Below, piece by piece: positions 23,171 through 28,896 of a stretch of DNA of 28,896 nt. The stretch is taken from NCBI RefSeq assembly GCF_000278725.1, contig NZ_ALCA01000065.1, positions 1-28,896 on the forward strand, in the 5' to 3' direction. The DNA comes from Actinomyces sp. ICM47 (lineage in GTDB: Bacteria > Actinomycetota > Actinomycetes > Actinomycetales > Actinomycetaceae). Position 1 is the first letter of the stretch; each line of letters starts with the position of its first letter. Position numbers and translations under genes: made by a program. Below the pieces are notes generated by a model that worked only from the letters and a program-made list of their open reading frames with translations, did not search any database and had not been told where the DNA came from.

Positions 23171-26100
23171 GCTCGAAAACGCCAGGCCGATCGATCCTGA
23201 GGGCATCGGCGCTGATGGCGTCGGGAACCATGGTGTCGCGCATCCTCGGCTTTATCCGAAACGCGATGCTGATCGCCGCAGTCGGCGCCACCGCAGGCGG
23301 CGTGGGTGCGGCCTTCCAGACCGCCAACACGCTGCCGAACACCGTGTTCAACCTGCTTGCCTCCGGCATCTTCGACGCGGTGCTAGTTCCCCAGATCGTC
23401 GGCGCGATCAAGCGACGTAACGACGGTGACACCTACGTTAACCGCCTGCTGACGCTCGCTGGCACGGTCCTGTTCGTCGTCACCTTCATCACGATGGTGC
23501 TCGCGCCCCTGCTCGTCATCATCACGGCCGCCGGCTACACCGAGGACATCCGTAACCTCGCGATCCTCTTCGCGCTTCTGTGTCTGCCGCAGCTCTTCTT
23601 CTACGGCCTGTATAACCTGCTCGGCGAGCTCCTCAACGCCCGCGAAATCTTCGGCCCCTACATGTGGGCACCCGTCGTCAACAACGTCGTGGGCATCGCC
23701 GGCCTCGCCCTGTTCCTGGGCATCTGGGGCGGTGCCCCCAACGGCGGTATCCCCGCAGGCGACATCACCTCAGCCCAGTTCTGGGTCTTGGCTGGCTCGG
23801 CGACCCTCGGCGTCATCTGCCAGGCCCTGTGTCTGCTGTGGCCGATGCGTCGCGCGGGCATCTCTTTCAAGCTGGACTTCCACTTCCGCGGCACTTCCTT
23901 CGGCTCGATGCCGCGCGTGGCCGGCTGGACGTTCGCAACCCTCGGCGTCTCGCAGGTCGGCGTCCTGTCGACTAACAACCTGGCCGCGATGGCCGACGGC
24001 TTCATCGGCCGCAACGGTACCCAGGGCGGCGTCGTCGGCATCCTTGCCTATTCGACGGCGTTCATGATCTTCATGGTCCCCCAGTCGCTCATCACCGTGT
24101 CCCTGACGACCGCAATCTTCACGCGCATGGCCGGTGCCGTCGCCGACGGCGACGACCGTGCGGTGGCCGACAGCTACCATCTGGGCGTCCGCACAATCAC
24201 GTCGCTGACCCTCGTGGCCGCGGCCATGCTCATGGCCGGCTCGGTGCCCATGATGGAGATCGCGATGGCCGCCAAGGGCGGGGATCCCGAGGCTGTGACA
24301 GCCTACGCCCTCGTCCTGACTTCGCTGATGCCCGGCGTCGCCTCCACGGGCATGGTCCTCATGAGCCAGCGCGTCTTCTTCGCCTACGAGGACGTCAAGC
24401 CCGTGTTCCTCATGGGTATTGGCCCGACGATCATCCAGGTGATCGTGGGCTGGTCCCTGTACGCGATGACCGGCGCGCGCTGGTGGGTTATTGCCGCGTC
24501 CCTGGGCGAGACGGTCTGCCGTCTCACGCAGGGCATCATCGCTGTCGTGTGGGTTTCCCGCCAGAACCGTTACGTGGATCGAGTGGGCCTGCTGCGCTCC
24601 TACGTGTCCTTCCTGGTGGCCGCCATCGTGGCAGGTATCGTCGGATTCGGTGTCCTGTCCCTGATGGGCATCCACACGGATACTTCCTCGACCCTGGCAC
24701 GCATGGGTATCGCCGCTGTCAAGCTGACCATCGTCTCGGCAATCACCGGCTTCGTGTACCTGCTGTTCCTGCGCTTCGTTTCTCCGCGCGAATCCGCGAC
24801 GATGATGCGCCCCCTCCTGACCCGCCTGCGCGTCCCCGCCTCTGTGGTGAACATCCTGGCAGCGTCTTCTACGCCGACCGCTGACGGAGCTGCGATAATG
24901 GTGTCAAACACACCCGACCAGACGGAGGAAGCGATGGCCCCCACGCCTGAACCGACCGGCGACGAGAAGAAGATGCCGTCGTTCGACGAGGTCGTTGACC
25001 CCTCGCCGATCCCTGTGCCTCCGGCGAGTCCCTCCCCCGCCTCGGAAGACGCCTCCGTTCCGCCAATTCCAGATGCTCTGCCGACCCCCGCGCCCGTCGT
25101 AGCTCCGGCCATCGCACCCGCGACGCAGGCTCCTGCCGTGAACCCGGGTTTCATCGAGGCAGTGGTCGCGCCCGCTGTCGATGCCGTCGCTGAAGCGACG
25201 GATGCCGCCAGCGCGCAGCCGATCCCAGAGAGCCTGACTGAGGTTGACGTCAAACCGGTGAGCAACGAGGCCGCGGACGCGGCCGAGGTTCCCGCCACCG
25301 CCTTCCCGGTCGCTCCCACGCCACCCAAGTCCACCGCCAGCGGCTACGAACGCGAGGGGGCCGCCTTCCAGACGGACTTCCCACACCCGGAGCCGCTTAC
25401 CGACGCACCCTCAACCCACCAGATCCCGCGCATCCAGCCGCTCGCACCCGAGCCACCCGCCTCTGCGAAGATCCCTGACGGCACTCACGCCCCCGCTGAC
25501 GCCACGGCAGTGATCCCCCCGATCACCGCCGCTGTGGCCGCCCAGGCAGCCGCCCAAGCCGAGCAGCAGGCCGCTGAGGCTGCCCCGACCTCGTCAGACG
25601 AGAAGAAGACAGCCGAGAGTTCCGATCACCTCATCGACCCGACGAGGCCCGCGCTGATCTTCGGTGCCATCGTGTTCCTCTTCGGCGCGATCTGGGGTCC
25701 GTGGATGGCGACCCGCCCGGTCACCGACCTCAATCTGGCACAGTCGCTGCGCGAGGCTACCACGCAGGTGCAGTCTGACAACACGCCCGCGCCGAACCTG
25801 ACGACCACTCCCCCGCCCGCGCCCTCCGTGACGCCCGTGATCTCCTCCGTGCAGGTCCTGTCGTGGAACAACGACGACGGCGACCACCCGGACCGCGCGA
25901 TCAACATGATCGACTCGAACCCGTCGACGTCGTGGAGTTCGCGCTGGTTTGATAACAATCAGTTCCGCGACGACACCTCCGTGACTATCGTCGTCAAGCT
26001 GCAGCAGAAGGCCACCGTGTCCTCGGTGACCCTGCACATGGATTCAGCCACCTCCGGCGGCGAGCTCGTCGTGCGTAACGTCACCGATCCGACGAAGCCG

Positions 26101-26262
26101 CGCGAGGGAACAGAACTGGCCACCTCGTCGTTGTCCCCGACGACGACGATTACACTGCCCCAGCCTGTCGAGACCGACTCGATTGCGCTGCAGTTCCGCT
26201 CGATGCCCAAGGGTCAGGACGGACGCAACTGGGCGTGGATCTCCGAGCTCACCGTCCAGTAA
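23167..26262 (+). CDS. murJ: lipid II flippase MurJ with C-terminal extracellular discoidin-like domain
   Basis: A 1031-residue protein. Residues 1 to about 570 form the MurJ/MviN core with about 14 membrane helices, including [12 protein letters not shown] and [26 protein letters not shown]; it flips lipid II across the membrane. Then comes a Pro/Ala/Glu-rich cytoplasmic linker (about 575-825), one more membrane helix (about 828-845, [15 protein letters not shown]), and an outer domain (about 895-1031) with DNPSTSW-like [12 protein letters not shown] and beta strands that resembles a discoidin/F5-8C carbohydrate-binding fold. Mycobacterial MurJ has a similar build but with a pseudokinase between. 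Here that stretch looks low complexity with no kinase motif. It overlaps the preceding gene (ATGA). Confidence 0.93.
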   Translation: MSSKTPGRSILRASALMASGTMVSRILGFIRNAMLIAAVGATAGGVGAAFQTANTLPNTVFNLLASGIFDAVLVPQIVGAIKRRNDGDTYVNRLLTLAGTVLFVVTFITMVLAPLLVIITAAGYTEDIRNLAILFALLCLPQLFFYGLYNLLGELLNAREIFGPYMWAPVVNNVVGIAGLALFLGIWGGAPNGGIPAGDITSAQFWVLAGSATLGVICQALCLLWPMRRAGISFKLDFHFRGTSFGSMPRVAGWTFATLGVSQVGVLSTNNLAAMADGFIGRNGTQGGVVGILAYSTAFMIFMVPQSLITVSLTTAIFTRMAGAVADGDDRAVADSYHLGVRTITSLTLVAAAMLMAGSVPMMEIAMAAKGGDPEAVTAYALVLTSLMPGVASTGMVLMSQRVFFAYEDVKPVFLMGIGPTIIQVIVGWSLYAMTGARWWVIAASLGETVCRLTQGIIAVVWVSRQNRYVDRVGLLRSYVSFLVAAIVAGIVGFGVLSLMGIHTDTSSTLARMGIAAVKLTIVSAITGFVYLLFLRFVSPRESATMMRPLLTRLRVPASVVNILAASSTPTADGAAIMVSNTPDQTEEAMAPTPEPTGDEKKMPSFDEVVDPSPIPVPPASPSPASEDASVPPIPDALPTPAPVVAPAIAPATQAPAVNPGFIEAVVAPAVDAVAEATDAASAQPIPESLTEVDVKPVSNEAADAAEVPATAFPVAPTPPKSTASGYEREGAAFQTDFPHPEPLTDAPSTHQIPRIQPLAPEPPASAKIPDGTHAPADATAVIPPITAAVAAQAAAQAEQQAAEAAPTSSDEKKTAESSDHLIDPTRPALIFGAIVFLFGAIWGPWMATRPVTDLNLAQSLREATTQVQSDNTPAPNLTTTPPPAPSVTPVISSVQVLSWNNDDGDHPDRAINMIDSNPSTSWSSRWFDNNQFRDDTSVTIVVKLQQKATVSSVTLHMDSATSGGELVVRNVTDPTKPREGTELATSSLSPTTTITLPQPVETDSIALQFRSMPKGQDGRNWAWISELTVQ

Positions 26263-26279
26263 ACCCTGAAGGAGGGTAC

Positions 26280-27314
26280 ATGTCTTTCGTGACGATTCCG
26301 GGCCTCGTGACGGCCGAACCTACCGAGGCCGCCGCTCCCGTCGACGCCTCGATCCCCTCGGTCGAGGTCCCCGAGGACGCCACCGTCCACGACGTCGTCA
26401 TCATCGGCTCGGGTCCGGCCGGTTACACGGCTGCGGTCTACACGGCGCGCGCCGGCCTCGCCCCCATCGTGCTGGCCGGTCAGCTGGCCGCGGGTGGCGC
26501 GCTCATGACCACGACCGAGGTCGAGAATTTCCCCGGTTTCCCGGAGGGCATTCAGGGTCCCGAGCTCATGGACAACATGCGCGAGCAGGCCGAGAAGTTC
26601 GGCGCGGACGTGCGCTACGAGGATGTCGTCGCCGTCAACTTCGAGGGCGACGTGAAGGCCGTGGCGACCGAGGACGAGGTCTTCTACGCGCGCGCCGTCA
26701 TCCTGGCCACCGGCTCGGAGTACCGTCACATGAACGTGCCTGGCGAGGAGGAGTTCTCCGGCCGCGGCGTCTCCTACTGCGCGACTTGCGACGGCTTCTT
26801 CTTCAAGGATCGTCGCCTGGCCGTCATCGGCGGCGGCGACTCCGCGATGGAGGAGGCGACGTTCCTGACGAACTTTGCCTCTGAGGTCGTCGTCGTGCAC
26901 CGCCGCGACGCCCTGCGTGCCTCGCGAGTCATGGCTGAGCGCGCCCTGAATAACCCGAAGATCTCCTTCGAGTGGAACGCGACCGTCGCCGAGGTCCTCG
27001 GTGACGAGGCCGTGACCGGCCTGCGCCTGGCGTCCACAGTGGACGGATCCACCCGTGAAATCGCCGTGGACGGCGTCTTCGTTGCGATCGGCCACCTGCC
27101 CCGCACGGGCTTCCTGCGCGGCCAGGTCGCCCTCGACGAGGCCGGCTACATTACGGTCGACGAGCCATCGACGCGCACGTCCGTGGCGGGCGTGTTCGCG
27201 TGCGGCGATGCCGTGGACCACACGTACCGTCAGGCCATCACGGCGGCTGGCTCCGGCTGCCGCGCCGCCCTGGACGCGGAGCGCTGGCTGGCGTCCCTGG
27301 GCGACCAGGCGTGA
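26280..27314 (+). CDS. trxB: thioredoxin-disulfide reductase
   Basis: A 344-residue flavoenzyme that passes electrons from NADPH to thioredoxin. FAD-binding [12 protein letters not shown], redox pair in YCATCDG (about 165-170), NADPH-binding [13 protein letters not shown], and C-terminal [24 protein letters not shown] are all present. ATG 26280 follows GGAGGG closely. About 38 residues precede the FAD motif, longer than in many TrxB proteins, and look disordered. It lies 17 bp after murJ and overlaps the YchJ-like gene by GTGA. No thioredoxin gene follows it, unlike the common trxB-trxA order. Confidence 0.96.
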   Translation: MSFVTIPGLVTAEPTEAAAPVDASIPSVEVPEDATVHDVVIIGSGPAGYTAAVYTARAGLAPIVLAGQLAAGGALMTTTEVENFPGFPEGIQGPELMDNMREQAEKFGADVRYEDVVAVNFEGDVKAVATEDEVFYARAVILATGSEYRHMNVPGEEEFSGRGVSYCATCDGFFFKDRRLAVIGGGDSAMEEATFLTNFASEVVVVHRRDALRASRVMAERALNNPKISFEWNATVAEVLGDEAVTGLRLASTVDGSTREIAVDGVFVAIGHLPRTGFLRGQVALDEAGYITVDEPSTRTSVAGVFACGDAVDHTYRQAITAAGSGCRAALDAERWLASLGDQA

Positions 27315-27739
27315 TCTCCCCCACTCCAACCGGCGCTGCGAGCGCTGGCGCGCCCCGGCCTCGTACCTGCCCGTGTGGGTCGGGAGCGATGCTGGCGCAG
27401 TGCTGCGGGCGATACCTGGATGGCGAGGCGGTGCCGACCGCCGAGGCACTCATGCGCTCGCGCTACACGGCGTTCGCGCTGCGCGACGAAAACTACCTGT
27501 TCCGCACCTGGCACCCGCGCACGCGTCCCGCTCCCCCGTACTGGGTCGAGGGAACGCAGTGGATCGGCCTGCAGATTCTTGGGGCCGAGGCCGGGGGTCC
27601 TTCCGACGAGGAGGGGACCGTCACGTTCGTGGCCTCGTGGCGGGACGCGCTAACGGGAGAAACCGGGCAGATGCGTGAGCGTTCGCGTTTCTCGCGCCGG
27701 GCTGGGCGCTGGGTGTATGACTACGGTGCGAATGACTGA
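27311..27739 (+). CDS. YchJ-family (UPF0225) protein with SEC-C motif
   Basis: GTG 27311 overlaps the trxB stop (GTGA), so the two are coupled; a longer open frame lies inside trxB and is not likely. The 142-residue product has an N-terminal SEC-C type zinc site, [17 protein letters not shown], then the family segment [16 protein letters not shown] and an NTF2-like fold ending in [12 protein letters not shown]. The length is normal for the family. The role is not established; SEC-C sites often mediate binding to other proteins. Confidence 0.88.
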   Translation: MISPTPTGAASAGAPRPRTCPCGSGAMLAQCCGRYLDGEAVPTAEALMRSRYTAFALRDENYLFRTWHPRTRPAPPYWVEGTQWIGLQILGAEAGGPSDEEGTVTFVASWRDALTGETGQMRERSRFSRRAGRWVYDYGAND

Positions 27740-27759
27740 CACTACGGTAGGATTTTCAT

Positions 27760-28401
27760 ATGCTTGTTCGTCGACTTCTGTCACCCCCCGTTATCGTCGG
27801 GGCTCTTCTCGTCGTAGCGGTTGCTATCGCCGGTGATTTCATTACAAATCCCCTGCCGATCGACACCGCCGTGTGGTCCAACTTCATCGAGTCACGCTCT
27901 CCCGCGATGAATACGTTCATGACGGGCGCGTCCTGGCTGTTTGATCCAAAGCGCGCCATCGTCTTGGCGCTGGTGGTCGCGGCCGCCGTCTGGTGGTTCG
28001 CCAAGAAGGTCGTGCACGCGCTCTACGTCCTGTCGTCAGTTGTGCTCTCGGCTGCGAATAGCTTCGTGATTAAGCACCTGTACGAGCGTCCCCGCCCCGA
28101 AGAGGCGTACCGCTTGATCACTGAGGACGGCTACTCCTTCCCGTCGGGTCACGCGACGGTCGTCACGGCGCTGGTGGTCTCCCTCGTGATGGTGATGACG
28201 ATGACGCGCGTCGGGCGCGAGATTCGTCACCTGCTGTGGGTCGCCGCGGTCGTCTTCATCGCGTTTATCTGCGTGACGCGTCTGTACCTGGGTGTCCACT
28301 GGGTGACGGACGTGCTGGGCGGTTGCAGTGTCGGCCTGGGTTCCACGCTGATCCTGTCGCCGTTCATGCTGCGACCGAACGCGTTGCGTTGGGTTCGCTA
28401 A
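27760..28401 (+). CDS. PAP2-family membrane phosphatase
   Basis: A 213-residue integral membrane protein with all three acid phosphatase motifs: KHLYERPRP (about 105), PSGH (about 127-130) and RLYLGVHWVTD (about 174-184). About six hydrophobic segments are visible. Such enzymes remove phosphate from lipids; in bacteria, undecaprenyl pyrophosphate recycling is one known role and would fit the cell-wall neighbours, but substrate is not determined by sequence. Only AGG lies as a weak ribosome site before ATG 27760. A terminator hairpin follows. Confidence 0.92.
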   Translation: MLVRRLLSPPVIVGALLVVAVAIAGDFITNPLPIDTAVWSNFIESRSPAMNTFMTGASWLFDPKRAIVLALVVAAAVWWFAKKVVHALYVLSSVVLSAANSFVIKHLYERPRPEEAYRLITEDGYSFPSGHATVVTALVVSLVMVMTMTRVGREIRHLLWVAAVVFIAFICVTRLYLGVHWVTDVLGGCSVGLGSTLILSPFMLRPNALRWVR

Positions 28402-28424
28402 GCTCACATCTTATTGCTGCTAGT

Positions 28425-28450
28425 GCGCCCGGGGCTACGGCCCCGGGCGC
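28425..28450 (+). terminator. terminator of the PAP2 gene
   Basis: GCGCCCGGGGC pairs with GCCCCGGGCGC around a 3-4 nt loop, followed by TTCTGT, 23 nt after the stop codon. Confidence 0.85.
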
Positions 28451-28636
28451 TTCTGTATGCGCCTGTGAGGCCCGATCACACCCCGACATGGACTCGTACC
28501 CGCCTCGGCTCCAAAAGGCCTGCAGAGGCCCCGGAGAGGCCTTACCGGACACCTCGCGTAGAACAATCCCCACTGTCCTGATCAGTATCCTCCCGCCTGG
28601 GGCCGCCACACACGAAACCACGTGAGTCCGCAGTGT

Positions 28637-28896
28637 GGAGGGCGCCGCAGAGCCCGGAGGGCACGACCGCGGTATCCGTGGGCGGCGGCAGGGCCTGGCC
28701 ACCACACACAACGACACAGCGCCGCAGGTGCGGAGGGCGCCGCAGGGCCCGGAGGGCACGACCGCGGTATCCGTGGGCGGCGGCAGGGCCTGACCGCCAC
28801 ACACAACGACACAGCGCCACCGGTGCGGAGGGTGCCGCCGGTGCGGAGTGTGCCAGAGGGCCCGGAGGGGATGACCGCGGTGTCCATGGGCGGCGG
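28637..28896. repeat. 95-bp GC-rich tandem repeat, continues beyond window
   Basis: Units begin at 28637, 28732 and 28827 (GGAGGG...). The first two are close copies, with shared blocks such as CACGACCGCGGTATCCGTGG and CACACACAACGACACAGCGC. The third has extra internal sequence of about 20 nt (GCCGGTGCGGAGTGTGCC). The period is not a multiple of three, so open frames across it are unlikely to be genes. The stretch 28451-28636 before it has no gene I can support. Confidence 0.8.

Noticed and set aside
28364..28887. Minus-strand Cys/Arg/Pro-rich open frames at the right edge
   Set aside because: They run through a 95-bp repeat that changes frame at each unit, and through a terminator hairpin; no ribosome site.

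Overview
The window reads as chromosome of a high-GC Gram-positive bacterium, most likely an Actinomycetaceae member (Actinomyces/Schaalia-like). The basis is the GC-rich C/G-ending codon use, the order CCA-adding enzyme / Nudix / DUF6049-type protein / MurJ / thioredoxin reductase that is typical of Actinobacteria, a MurJ with a long C-terminal extension, and several start codons with no Shine-Dalgarno sequence. The species call is inference.

Left part (1-13.8 kb) is accessory in character. A TPR-repeat protein, cut by the window edge, converges on a HerA/TraG-like ATPase gene. A rightward unit follows: a 36-residue zinc-ribbon protein, a strong hairpin, an unknown 611-residue protein, an unknown acidic 489-residue protein, and a ClpB-like AAA+ protein whose first AAA module is degenerate. 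It meets, at a shared perfect hairpin (9172-9203), a set of leftward genes: an unknown 512-residue protein, an OmpA-type lipoprotein, two tiny cysteine-rich proteins, and a four-helix membrane protein with coiled coils. No integrase, transposase, relaxase or tRNA was seen.

Five sites in this part share the 8-mer TTCCGTCT. At three of them it lies exactly 9 nt before an ATG (ClpB-like, lipoprotein, membrane protein); at the other two the same offset lands on a G upstream of a gene with its own ribosome site (HerA-like, zinc ribbon). I read it as the -10 region of an alternative, ECF-like sigma factor promoter that yields three leaderless mRNAs. It ties genes on both strands into one regulon and is the best argument that they form one system: a motor ATPase, an unfoldase, a membrane/cell-wall anchor pair and soluble unknowns. 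I cannot assign it to a described system.

A 428-nt stretch without a convincing gene (13806-14233) separates this from the core region. Core genes are a class A penicillin-binding protein with a Gly/Asn repeat tail, 6-phosphogluconate dehydrogenase and the CCA-adding enzyme (all leftward), then a rightward run of Nudix hydrolase, DUF6049-type protein, MurJ, TrxB, a YchJ-like protein and a PAP2 phosphatase, several with overlapping stop/start codons. Cell-wall synthesis and redox housekeeping dominate. The right edge (28.6 kb onward) is a GC-rich 95-bp tandem repeat that does not keep a reading frame.
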